Part shown: positions 1-11,768 of the stretch, in pieces
Layout of the letters: each line of letters opens with the position of its first letter
Numbering within the stretch: position 1 is the stretch's first letter
From: Capniomyces stellatus
Taxonomy: Eukaryota; Kickxellomycota; Harpellomycetes; Harpellales; Legeriomycetaceae
Assembly: GCA_001661515.1 (NCBI GenBank)
Contig: LUVW01000009.1
Coordinates: 422,736-486,735 of the forward strand
Length of the DNA stretch: 64,000 nucleotides
Direction of reading: 5' to 3'
Program-made: the position numbers and the translations under genes
Notes under the pieces: generated by a model
Told to the model about the DNA's origin: nothing
What the model saw: only the letters and a program-made list of their open reading frames with translations
The model's database searches: none

Positions 1-32
<32 letters not shown>

Positions 33-2353
33 CAAGTTCAACTACCGAATCCTCAACCTTCATCATCATTTATCTATCTCTAATTCCCCCCTCTCCTGAT
101 AAGACTGCTTTTTTTTTTCTTTTCCTTTTCTAGTTTCTTGTTGCTTTTTTTGGCCTTTTAATTCTCGCATTTTTAATTCATTGTTTTTATTTTCTTCTTT
201 TCCAATCAATTTCTCTTTTGTTTTAAGATACCCTTAATTGACCAACTACCAATCCGCTAATCAACTTTTATCTCTTTTTATCTCTATGTTTTCCCCCAAG
301 TAATCTCACGCTCTTGCCTAATCTACATTTATAGATTCTTTTACCCTTCTGACTTTACCATCCAGTCCCGGTACTACCAATCAATATGTTTAACCCTAAC
401 ATAAATCTTATAAATACTCACACTAACAGCTCTACATTTCAACCTTGGCAAACAGAAAAAATCATATTCTCCAAGCAGCTTTGCCGATACGCTGCCCAAC
501 CAGTATTTTAAAGCCGTTCCTTTAAAACTGGGTAAAAAAAATAATAGTACCAAACTCAGAAATGAAACCTGATGGACAAAAATAATAATTATAATAATAA
601 AACTTGAATACAACAAACTGGCTGGCTGTGGCGTTTGGCTACCCTAAAACACAGTTTGGTAAATACAACAATTGGAACACATTTCTCTAATTGTTTTACA
701 CAAACATCGTAAACACTGTAAATCCAAAACTGCCTTGACTGTAATAGTATGCTTGTGTTTACCATTTATAACGTGTATTACCTGTTTTCAACCATGCAAT
801 TGGCCAAACATCAAAGCATAAATAACCAAATTCAACGCGTAAATTTATTGTTGGAAATTGGTCTTGGCTTCACTGCCATCAGTCAAAATGGGGTAACGAC
901 GAAGAGTTTGAACAAACTCCAAGTATAACTGGTGCATTGGTCAGCAAGCCGCTTTAGTGAAATGTTATTTGTGTTTTAGTTGATGTGGTTTTGAGTCACG
1001 TATGCCATATTGAGCATTTAGCTGTTTATTAGTGCTAAGTAAGGCCACCCACCCACCAGCTGTTTTTAAACAGTACCAGTTGACTGAAATAAAATAAAAA
1101 GGTGTTGAGAAATACGTAGATAATATATCAAACAGGGCTGGTGTTGTAATGGGCTTGGGGTTGTATTGGGGTAGTTTTCAAGAATGTATAATTTACAATT
1201 TATAAAAAAAAAGTAAATATAGAATTAGGTCACCTCAATAGATTTATTATGAAAGCGTGGTGCTAACGCGACCAAACGCCAATAGCAATTTAAATATAAA
1301 TCGTTTTCGCAAACCTTGTCGTTGTAAAAAAAATAAATAATAATCGATAATAAACGAAAAAATGGATGATTGATAAGGGTGAGTTAAAGACCCAAGAATG
1401 ATGAGGTGTGATTGATACAAAACGATACAAAATGTATGGTAGCAAGGCGATTCGCTTTTGAAAAAATAAAAAATAATGCCTGCAAATAGAACATACTTTC
1501 TACAATTCAGCAATAAAAAGATTTAAGCAAAAAGTAAAAAGCAAAAAAATGGTGGCAAGTAAAGAAATCAATAAAATAGTCCAATAATACACACGAGTCA
1601 TTTCAGTGATTTTAACAAGAAATGCGAAAACAACAAAAAAGAAGCAAAAGTTTTGTTTTTATTTAGGCGCACCATTTGCAATTTAAGAAAAAAGTGGAAT
1701 ATAACTAAAGTCGAAAAATGCCAAATAAGAAATAATAGGCCAGTCAATTGAAACATAAACAATCAAGAAACAAACCTGAAAGCCAAAAGAGACATTTTTA
1801 AAGGCAAAAACAACAAAAACTACACAACAGCAAAAACTGATGGAACAAGCCATTTTAGAAGCAACTTTAGTCCAAACATACAGGCCATTTTACTTTTAAA
1901 CTAACCAAGGAGCATAGACAGCTCGGGTATAAATACACGGACAAAGTACACTTCAAACAAATGTTTTCAGAAAAATAAATTATCTCCATATTTTCATTAA
2001 AAAGCTGTTGGTAATAATAGTTTATACACACTATTAAGAATACAGAGTAAATCGACATTGTATTTAACAGACTTTGCTTAAACACAAGTGCTATATATTT
2101 ATAATAGATACAAATCAGCGCGCTTTTCTCTAGAACCAAAGCTACTGTAACCAACTTTACTGAAAATATAGGAAGATATAGATGCTAAACTTGATACATA
2201 ATTTATAAGCGGTCGAGCTAGATAACTTTATAGAAATTAGAATATAGTTTAATATAAGATAGCTCTAATAAAAGTAATAATAAATAATTTAAAAGCCAAA
2301 AAGCCAAAACTAAAGCCAAAAAAGGAAGAAAAGGAAGAGGAAAAACGTCAAAA
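1..2353. other. AT-rich leader region without a supported gene
   Basis: The window opens with a run of 30 T, which could mark a contig end or a homopolymer. The rest is AT-rich with many short stop-riddled frames. I see no conserved protein on either strand. The last 100 bases before CDC20 are purine-rich on the + strand with repeated AAAGCCAAA-like words, so this part is probably the CDC20 promoter and 5' leader. Confidence 0.5.
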
Positions 2354-3877
2354 ATGAACGACATGCTTTCAAACCAGTACATGGAATCGCCTGATAGAAA
2401 CCAAAAGCTTATGCATCAAAGCAGGTGCAATAGCATGGAGAGGTTTAGCAGCAGAAAGACGCCGGTATCTAATCTGAAACTGCACGGGGGGTTTGGGAAT
2501 GTGTACAATGCAAGTGAGCGGTCGTTTAACAACTCGCCAATCAGACCAGGAAACGGCGGTGCGCAGTTTGACAGGTTTATTCCGAACCAAGAGTCAATGG
2601 ACATTAGCTCAAACCAATACAACATGTCACAAAATAGCCAGGAGCAGTTTATGGACACCAACTCAATGGTGTACCAAGAAGAACTTGCAAAGGCGTGCGG
2701 GGTAACAATGAACAAGCGGATTTTGACTTTTGGGCTGGAGGCGCCGGTTAGCGAAAAAGAAGACCTAAGAAAGCTGTATAGCCGAACGATGCCAAAGCTA
2801 GGCGCAGGAATCAATTCAAAAAGAGCGATACTCACAAACGCAGAGCAAGTATTAGATGCGCCCGGGCTGGTTGATGATTATTACCTGAACCTATTGGACT
2901 GGTCAGTTGACAACACTTTGGCAGTGGGGCTAGAAAAGAATGTGTACTTGTGGGATGCGAATAGCGGGGACGTGGTGAGTTTGTGTGAGATGGAAAACAA
3001 CACAACGGTGTGCAGTTTGCAGTGGACAGGGGATGGCGAGTATTTGGCAGTAAGCAACAGCGATGGAGACATTCAGGTTTGGGACGTGAACGCAAAGAGC
3101 AAGCTGCGAACTATGAAGGGGAGGATGACCAGGGTTGGGGCAATGTCGTGGAACAAGCATATACTGACAAGCGGGAGTCGAGACGGGTCAATCTGGCACC
3201 ACGACGTTAGAGTGAAGACACACAAGGTTTCCGAGCTGATTGCGCACACAGGTGAGGTTTGTGGGCTGAAGTGGAGGGATGATGGGGCGCTTTTAGCTAG
3301 TGGTGGGAATGACAATATGGTGAATGTATGGGATGTCCGATCATCGGTGCCAAAATTCACAAAAACCGACCACACAGCAGCGGTTAAGGCGATAGCATGG
3401 AGCCCATGGCAGCAGAATGTTCTGGCTACTGGCGGCGGGTCAAACGACAAGCACATACACTTTTGGAACACCACAACAACAGTCAAACTAAACTCAATCA
3501 ACACTGGATCGCAGGTGACTTCGTTGATTTGGTCAAAAACGTACAAGGAGATCATGTCGACCCATGGGTTTCCTGACAACCTCATATCTCTATGGAGCTA
3601 CCCAAGCCTAAACAAGATAATTGATATTCCTGCACACGATACCAGAGTTCTCCACAGCGCAATCTCCCCTGATGGCCAGGTTGTTGCCACAGCTGCCAGT
3701 GATGAAAACATGAAGTTCTGGAGACTGTTTGAAAACAGCAAACCCCTAAAGGGGAACGCTAAAGATGTCATGAACACCACAGCTACTGCCAACTCTATTA
3801 ACGGTGCTGGTGTGCCGTCTTTGAACGGAAGACCCACCCACGGATCGAATGAAAACAGAATGTCAATGATTCGATGA
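2354..3877 (+). CDS. CDC20: Cdc20/Fizzy/Slp1 WD40 activator of the anaphase-promoting complex
   Basis: This single-exon gene encodes 507 residues. Cdc20 binds APC/C and recruits securin and cyclins for ubiquitylation at the metaphase-anaphase transition; it is also the target of the spindle checkpoint. Visible elements in order are a C-box-like DRFIPNQ at residues 73-79, a KRIL Mad2-binding-like motif near 121-124, the family signature LDAPGLVDDYYLNLLDWS at about 167-184, seven WD40 blades to about 465, and a C-terminal Ile-Arg tail (506-507) that docks on the APC/C. Blade sequences such as VCGLKWRDDGALLASGGNDN and AVKAIAWSPWQQNVLATGGG match the Cdc20 rather than the Cdh1 branch. The start is the first ATG after a purine-rich leader. 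One oddity is that the C-box ends in Gln where the consensus has Arg. Identity is very likely. Confidence 0.95.
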   Translation: MNDMLSNQYMESPDRNQKLMHQSRCNSMERFSSRKTPVSNLKLHGGFGNVYNASERSFNNSPIRPGNGGAQFDRFIPNQESMDISSNQYNMSQNSQEQFMDTNSMVYQEELAKACGVTMNKRILTFGLEAPVSEKEDLRKLYSRTMPKLGAGINSKRAILTNAEQVLDAPGLVDDYYLNLLDWSVDNTLAVGLEKNVYLWDANSGDVVSLCEMENNTTVCSLQWTGDGEYLAVSNSDGDIQVWDVNAKSKLRTMKGRMTRVGAMSWNKHILTSGSRDGSIWHHDVRVKTHKVSELIAHTGEVCGLKWRDDGALLASGGNDNMVNVWDVRSSVPKFTKTDHTAAVKAIAWSPWQQNVLATGGGSNDKHIHFWNTTTTVKLNSINTGSQVTSLIWSKTYKEIMSTHGFPDNLISLWSYPSLNKIIDIPAHDTRVLHSAISPDGQVVATAASDENMKFWRLFENSKPLKGNAKDVMNTTATANSINGAGVPSLNGRPTHGSNENRMSMIR

Positions 3878-4298
3878 GCTTGATTGTGCTTCGACAATTT
3901 TATCGTTTTTTTTTTTTAAAAAAGAAAAGAGAAAAAATTGTCTACCACGATTTGATTCTGCAATTAGACTCTTGCATAATACGGTGCAGTCTGTTGAATG
4001 GGCTACATTCGACTAGAAAAAAAGGGGGGGAGGTTAACGTGGCGTAACTTTGTATATTAGCATCACATAGTATTTGTAACAACCATTACCACCATTGTCT
4101 TTTTTTTTCTTTTTCTTTTTTTTCCTTTGCAGATTTATTTACTAGATATATAAATAAAGAGTAGAGTAGACTAAACAGATTTGCACGGATTTGAAGAAAT
4201 AAAGAAAAAGAGCAAAGTGTATATTTATAAAAAAGGAGAGGGAAATGAGCCGAGAAGACGAAAATATCTGTGAAAAAAAAAAAGTGTGGGAGGGGAGA
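3878..4298. other. Short convergent spacer, presumed 3' UTRs
   Basis: This 421-base T- and A-rich gap lies between the stops of CDC20 (+) and the SRPK kinase (-). It contains AATAAA-like words on both strands, as expected for two facing 3' ends. No gene was seen. Confidence 0.5.
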
Positions 4299-6540
4299 TT
4301 ATTGGATCCAGGGGTGCTTCAGCATCTCGTCGGCGCTGGCTCTGCGCAGTGGATTGACATCCAGCATAGGAAGCAAAAAAGAGCTGATTTCAGCGCTGTC
4401 TTTTGAAGAAAATCTATACTCCTGGTACAACAAATCTTTCAGTGGAATAGGGTTAAGTCGCTTAATATTTCTCAAGTCGCCTCTCCTTGTGAAAAACTCG
4501 CTGGAGAATTTGCCGCTTGTTGCCAGTCTTCTTGGAATTGGCCCCACCGTTTCTATAATCTGTGCAAGGTGGTCTTCGTCCTTGTCATACCTGTTCCCTG
4601 ACCTTGGCTCAAACAGGTACTCGCCAGTCAACAGCTCGAAAATCAAACACGCACAACTCCACACATCCGCCGACGGATTCCACGCAGCCCCTATAATGAC
4701 TTCTGGCGATCGGTATTGCCGTGTCTGGATATCCTCTGTAAAGTGGTGGTCTGTCCAGGTCGCATTTCCCAAATCCGCAATCTTAAACTGCAAATTCGCC
4801 AACCTGTTTGGGCTGTTGCTCCCCTTGCCTGAATGTGCGTCTATGCCGTTGCTCTTATCTCTGCTCTTGTCTCCGCTTGCTCTGCCCTCTTTTGTCTTTT
4901 CATCTCCTTCAGTTGCCTTATCGCGACTCTTTCCCCCCAAACCCTCTTCCTCCACCATTGCTCCTGGATCCGACAAATTTATCCCGTTCATATTCCGCTC
5001 TAGTGACCTATTTGTTGTAAATATCAACACACTTAATTACAATAAACCATATATAAATAGTCTAAAATCACTACGTAGTTTCCTCGACAGAATCAACAGC
5101 AAAATATAACAGCAAAATGCAAAAATGCTTGCTTACCTTGAGCCTGACTTGGACCCATCTATCAGCTGATCTCCACCTTGTTCTATTTCCATGTTCATAA
5201 CGCCGTCCTCGTTTGAGGCTTGGCCTTCAACTTTGCTCTCTTTCATATCCACTTCGTTCTCTGGTGTTAATGTAGACACGCTGTTTTTGCTCTGGGGCTT
5301 CCCAAGCTGCTTGCGAACCACATCCTCCACGTTCTCTATACAAACCAAGACATTCTCGGGCTTCAAATCCGTATGAATCATTCTACACGGCCCGTGCATA
5401 TAACTCAGCCCTGCCAACACATGCTTTGCCGCCTGCTTAACTATATGTATTGGCAATCCGTTTCTGCCCCCATTGTTGTTCCCACTGTTCTTATTCGCCT
5501 TGCTGCTGCCCTTGGTGTTTGCTTTGCTTTCGCCTTGGCTGCCCTTGCTGCCTCCATCTCCACTACCACCAGCATCCTCATTGCTGCTGTCAAGCTTATT
5601 CATATACTGCTTAGCATTTCTCAGCAAGCTTAGCAAGTTCTCCCCAAGCACCTCAAACACCATACACACGTGGATTCCATTTGGCCCAGAGTGTTCAAAG
5701 TGGTCCAACAGCAACACCACGTGCTTATACCCCAAATGTGTCTTTGACGAATTTGTCACACTTTCACACAGCTTGATCTCGTCAAGCGCTGCCTCTGTGT
5801 ATCTACTTGCTGACTTTACTATCTTCAGCGCCACATGAATGTCGTTTTTGCTGTCATATGCTAACCACACCGTCGAAAAATGCCCCCACCCAAGCTTCCG
5901 AACGACCTTGTACTGCTTGTTTTTAAACTCCTCACCCAGCTTTACTGGATGGTATCCTCCTTTCCTGTAGTCCTCTATATCCTCCTCATCATCCCCACTG
6001 CTTTCGTCGTCGCTGTAGCTCGAACTTGCATACTTGTCCTCGTCTACGTTTTTTCATAAATTACATTTTTTTTTTCCAATTATTTTTACTTTAGCTCTCA
6101 AATAAAGTTTAGCTACTACATCCTTTATATCTCAAATCCATCTTTAATTCCAACTAGTTCGTTTAATCTCTACTCCGCTTCACTCTTTTTTTTTTCCTTT
6201 CCTCTTTCCACTACATTTCTTTCATTCTAGAACTTACCCATACTGGCCTTTCCGTCTGCCCCCTTGCCATCCTTTTTATCGGTTTTCAAGTCTGAGGCTC
6301 GACTATTTGACCGGACTGCTGCATCCTTTGACGATCCCGTCCCACCACTTTATAAACATAAACAAGTTTACACAAAATTAATACATGAAAAAAAAAGCAA
6401 ATAAATCACTCTCAAATCCCCTACTGTAAGCCAACAGTCGATTCTAAATAATTTTGATGTTTAAACATTTACTCTTTATTCTTGTTGTCGTACGGCTTGC
6501 TTGAATTTGTTGGATTCTGCGCTCTTACTACTGTCTGCAT
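4299..6540 (-). CDS. SRPK-family serine/arginine protein kinase (Sky1/Dsk1-like)
   Basis: SRPKs phosphorylate SR splicing and mRNA-export factors. My model has exons 6540-6473, 6347-6238, 6043-5137 and 5007-4299, phases consistent, giving 597 residues. The N-terminal tail is acidic and Ser-rich. The kinase starts near residue 104 with the glycine loop LGWGHFSTVWLA; the ATP lysine is in VALK (about 133); the catalytic loop is HTDLKPENVLV (Asp about 285). The activation segment begins DLGNATW instead of DFG, which is diagnostic for SRPKs, followed by IQTRQYRSPEVI. Two low-complexity inserts are visible: about 48 residues between helices D and E (about 207-255), and a spacer of about 145 residues between VLV and DLGNA that is interrupted by an intron. 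The C-lobe ends HPWIQ. The family is secure; the first 68-nt exon is inferred from splice phase and is less certain. Confidence 0.9.
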
Positions 6541-8863
6541 TTTTTGAATCTTCTTTTCCAAAGCTCTGCGCTTTGCTGTCTGCACTGCACCTACTATTTT
6601 TAATAGCACCCACATTTATAGTTATACCATTTAATTATTTATTTTAACTCTTTCATTTCCTTGATTCAAAAAAAATAAAATAGTATAGGATTAAATTGAT
6701 CTTTTCCACCACATTTTTATTACTGTTTTCCCATTAATACTTACTACCCATTGTTGTATATACTTTTCAATATATTGATATTGTTTCACTTTTATGTCTT
6801 TGCTTATTTCGATATTTATCACTCTAGTTGCCTTGTCGAATAATCGATGTTTCTGGTGAATTAAAACTGAGGAAGAGCTCGATTCAAATCTTATTTCTGT
6901 AATTGAATAATACTGTATGCCGCTAAATCTATTAATTGCGTCTGTAATCTACTTGCGAGCTAAAATGGCAATTAAAATTTTCATTACTCTTGTATATAAT
7001 ATATTGCAACTATAAAAACAACCTAAATCTCTTCAAACCAGTCTTCAAAGTTACTAGCTTTGGCCTTAAAATCAAATTCGCCTTGATTTTTTTTTTAGTT
7101 CCTTACTTTTTCTTTTATTTTTATTGAAATGTCCTTATTTTGCTCCATCAATTTTGATTTTGATATTTTTTTTTTACATTGTGCGTTTACTTTTTTACTT
7201 GTACTTTTTAGCTTAATGCAACCTTTCACACCATTTTGAATATTTATTTTTTTTATTGAAATTTACCATTTTGAATATTTAATCAGTATTTTTTTTTCGT
7301 TATTTTTTTATCGTTAGTTATTAATTTCTAGCTTGGTGTTTAACTATTTTTTATTACTTCCTAACTTGGCTTTTGATTTTTTGATTTTTTTTTGACTTAA
7401 ACTTTTTTAACTTTCACTAATCCAGTCCAATTTTACATTGCTCTTATTTGCTGTCTATTTACGAGCGAAATTTGCTACAGCTTTTGACAGAAAACATTGG
7501 CTGGATTTCCATTCACGATTTTGGCCACCTTCATTACCGTACTTTGCAAAAACTAATGTGCAAAGCAAAATTCAACTTGCAAAGCCCTGCATTGCAATGT
7601 TCTATTTTTTGAATCACAAAGTGTAGGCAAATAGTAATAGGGCACTGTATTGAAATATCCACTGTAATAACACTACCACATCACGAAAAGCACCTTAAAT
7701 TAAAGCTAGAACTTGTCTATGGCTTCACAATACTTTTATCTGGCTCGGTCTACGCAACCCTTGAGCCGCTGGATTCAATTTTCTCCAAACACTTTATTCA
7801 TCATCGCCCGACTTACAAGCTCACTACTGCTACTACCGTTTGTGTGTGTGTGTGTGTGATTTTTTTAGTTATTATTGTTGAAGCTTGTTCTATTTGTGCT
7901 AACCTGATGATCGAAATTAGGAGAAAATGGCACAACTAATAGTTATGTCAATATAATAGTAATAATATTGGTGATAATAGTAATAATAATGGGTACCTAT
8001 CAATCTTACTCGGCTAGCATACTAAAATGATTTGGGGTTAGCTACAGAAGCACGGTTTAAATAACAAACAAAAATCATATGATTGTATTATGCAGCGTGA
8101 GGCGAGAAAGCCAGAAAGCGAGTTCTTGTTTGCCAAGTAATTGGCTGGAAATCAAAGTTCCAATGTATAACATGTATCTGTACATTGGTGTTTATGTTTA
8201 CTGTTACATTTATTGGGCCTATACTCATACCCCTTACAGCCTTTACAACTTATTAGCATACTGTGATGTTTGCAACCTTTGGAAGCGGGTTTTTACTGTC
8301 GTTGGCCCTACCTACCAAAGCACAGAATCTGCAGCTAAACCCCAACAAAGCCAAAATTCCTATTTGTAAACATTTCGCTACACAAATACTGACAGCTAAC
8401 AATATTTATGCGCTATATAGCTTCTCCCATACCCACAACCACACCCACACACATACACTTAATTTAAGAATCAAAAAGCCAACACTGTATTTTGGAAATG
8501 TGCTAGTATCATTTTCAGCTTTCTGCCTGCGATATATAAATGAATGATCTTTGGACATCACACTCAGTTATTCAGACTAATTCTTTACGTTTTCTTTTTA
8601 AAGTACAAGGCATTATAATAGCAAAAACTTGTTGACAACCCCCCCCCCCCTCCATATCATAAACTTAAATATCGGGGGTTTTTTTCTCATCAACCCTTTC
8701 CAAAGAAAAAAAAAGCACTATAGACTATATTTAAAATCACAAAAGCCAGGGCAAACTGCAATAGCAACATTATCAACATTAAAAGCAATATATTTTACAT
8801 ATAATCAAAGCCAAAGACATCAAGTTGATACAGCTGAACTCAAAACAGCACGAGTAAATTGCT
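6541..8863. other. Divergent intergenic region, 2.3 kb
   Basis: This AT-rich spacer separates the divergently transcribed SRPK kinase and OSCA channel 1. It has long T tracts, a short TG dinucleotide run near 7842-7857, and a C12 run near 8639-8650. The short open frames (for example 8079-8369) are low-complexity and lack family resemblance. It probably holds both promoters and 5' UTRs. Confidence 0.45.
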
Positions 8864-11465
8864 ATGGACGCGCTTATAAGCGATTCTGAGCTGGGTTCGT
8901 TTCTGGCCCCTCTGTTTATAAACTTGGCCTTGTTTACAGGATTCTTTCTGCTTTTTTGCGGCCTTAGAAACCGGTACAAGTACGTTTACTTTCCTAGGGT
9001 GTTTGAAGGGAATGCCAAGCCAAAAATATCGCCGCTACCTAAAAGGTTTTTTGGGTGGATAGCCCCCGTAGTTAATCTCGAGGAAGATGAATTGCTCAAA
9101 TCCGTTGGTCCTGATGGGTTTATGATGGTATATATTATAAAGCAAAATATATTTGTGTTATTTCTTTTTTCAATTCTATCATTTTCAGTCTTGTTGCCAC
9201 TGTACATACATGGCGGGAATGGCAGCGTTGGTTTGAGTAGACTTTCAATCAGCAACATTGCACAAAACTCGGGAAAGCTATGGTTCGAGAGCGCATTCAC
9301 ACTTTTATTTTCAGGTAAGACCAGTTTCAGACATTTTTCTAATTTATGGCCTTGACCAAGCCCATTAGTTGACCGACTTATTAACCCACTAATTGAAAAT
9401 AAATAAGTATTCGTTTTAAAAATATAACACATGAACTGAAAGCACAGCCCTAATGTCAAAAATTCAGCCAAGACCAGCCTTAAATTTTACACCTTCTGTT
9501 TCAATCTCTGTATAAAACGTAGTGGTGATAATAGTTGCAAACTTTGCAGGAGTAGGGAAGGCAATCAAAGTTCGGCAAAGGCATTTGATGTCAAAATATG
9601 AAAGCCAAACCGATGCTTATTACCCTGTCCTCTTGTGTGGAATCTTGAACCAAGGGAAAGTGGAGCTGAACCTGGCAGACCTGGTTAGCTTAGATGTAAG
9701 CGGGATAGTGGATGTGTATCCAGTCAAAAAAGGACAAGATATCACCAGATTGATTAGCCAAAGGAACTCTGCCCAAGAATATCTCGAAAATAGCATCACT
9801 GATATCGTGAGGAAAGAGCAGAGCTATTTTTTGAAGAATAAAGGAAAGGAAAACTATAAAGTGAAACCTAGTTTGCTGTTTGAAATCAACAACTCTGTCG
9901 ACAGTATTATTGAGCTAAACACAGACATACACACAGAGATTGAAACGCTTTATATGCAGAAAAACACAAAGGCGGCAATTCTCGTTTTTAAAAATATGAA
10001 AAAGGCGCACGCTTTCGCGCTAAGAAAAACAAGCAGGATACTTGGTAGAAGGAACGAACCAAGCGGTATGAGATATGTGGATATTGACCCGTCAAACATC
10101 AACTGGAACAACCTGGATACCACAAAAAACCAGCTGGCCACAAGAAGGCTCATCGGAACAGTATTGTGTGTTGCGTTGGTGATAGTGTGGTCTATACCGA
10201 CGTCTATAGTTTCTGGATTGGCCAATGTTTACAGTCTGCAAAATTTGAAGAGATTTGAATTCATCAAATCGCTGCATCCCGTGCTAAGATGGGGCATTGA
10301 GGGTATAGTTCCCACATTTTTCATGTACTACTTCTCGATGATAGCACCGCTTATACTCAGAAAGATTATTAGCTACGAGAGGCACCCGATTAAAGGAAAC
10401 GTTGAAAAAAGAATGTGCGACAGATATTTCTTCTACCTGATCTTCAATGTGTTTTTTGTGTATCTGGTTTCTGGGCTTGTAGTAGCATCGCTGTACAAGA
10501 TTTACAAAAAGCCCGAAAAGGAGCTCAAAGACCTGATACCACTGATACTTGCACAGAATCCGTTTTTTATTTCGTATGCTCTTGCGCTTGCGTTGTATTC
10601 AACTGGCAGCAACCTGTTTCAGCTGACAGAGATGATCGGCAAGTTGCTGAGGGGGCCATCGTCGTTTAGGACACCTAGGCAGGAGTTTGAAACTAGACAG
10701 CCTCAAAATTTTAAGGTTGGAACTGCCCTCCCGTTGATATCGTTTCTGTTCTTCTTGGGCACGGTTTACAGCATTGTAGCTCCACTAATGTCGGTTGCAG
10801 CTCTGATATACTTTTACCTTCAACTGATTTTGATAAAGTACAAGCTGGTGTATGTCTTTAGCCCAGAATCATTTAACATGGGCGGGGTGCTGTCGATCAA
10901 GGCTATAGGCCACAGGTGGGCAGCTACATACGCCCTCCAAGCCACAATGCTGCTACTAGTAATTGCCAAGTCGGATTTACAAACTGGGTTAGAGTTTTTT
11001 GGGAAAATATCGATAATTATTGTCAGTATAATTATAACAGTCTTTTCACACCTGTTTGTCAGATTTTACCTGTACCAAAGAGTTGAATACGTTGACGTGG
11101 TATGCAAAGACATTTCTAAGTTTGCAAAAGCCATTCCAGGACTCGGGGGTTTTATTCGCTCAATTGCTCTAAAAGGCGATGAGTACAACACGGAACCTAG
11201 ACATGACCCAAGCAAGTTTGAATACGAATACGAAGCTAAAAATGCATTGAAAACGCTGAAATACAATGTCAATGAGCTTGTCAATCCAGCATACAGGGAC
11301 TCTTGCTTTACTGAAGTATGGGTACCAAAATCGACATACCCGGCGGCACGCAAGCTGTACATTAATATCGACAATAGGCTGATCACTTTGGGGAATATCA
11401 ACTACACCGGTGTAGGACTGTTTAATGACGGCACTATTGACTTGTATATAAACGAACTCCCTTGA
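8864..11465 (+). CDS. OSCA/CSC1/TMEM63-family channel, copy 1
   Basis: Members of this family (DUF221; yeast Csc1, Rsn1, Phm7) are multi-pass membrane proteins, many acting as mechanically or osmotically gated cation channels. Exons are 8864-9314 and 9523-11465 with a 208-base intron whose join restores the frame, giving 797 residues. The N-terminal part has three membrane segments separated by the family motif KRFFGWIAPVV...ESELL-type acidic stretch and GPDGFMMVYIIKQN. A cytosolic domain with PVKKGQ and KAAILVFKNMKKAHAF follows (about 175-370, the RNA-binding-like fold of the family). The pore-forming helices run from about 390 to 705, including VVASLY, RTPRQEFE and TALPLISFLFFLGTVYSIVAP. 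The tail ends with NPAYRDSCFTEVWVPK. It is a diverged paralogue of the gene at 13904-16477. Identity is strong; which subfamily is not clear. Confidence 0.92.
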
Positions 11466-11768
11466 GTTGATTGTTTTGTTTTGTTTTGTTCTACTCGATT
11501 CATTGGTTTTTTTGTGGATACATTGGGTTTTATTTGATTCATTAGTTTTATTTTTTATTGAAATATTCATCAAGTTTTATTTAATTCATTTTAATGGTTT
11601 TGCCTTTTTATTTACGATTATATAATAGAAAAAGTTCAGGAATTAATTGTCCGTTTTCCGAACCAATTGATCGAATCACACACTTTTAAACTGATCCCGC
11701 AACTGTAAAACGAAGCGAGTAATAAATACAGTGTAGAGGATAAATATAATAAATAATATAGTAACCTA
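11466..11768. other. Short intergenic gap between OSCA channel 1 and the resolvase
   Basis: This is about 300 bases of T-rich then A-rich sequence between two genes on the same strand. It begins with a (TTTTG)n-like run just after the stop. It presumably holds the 3' UTR of the channel and the promoter of the resolvase. No coding signal was seen. Confidence 0.4.
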
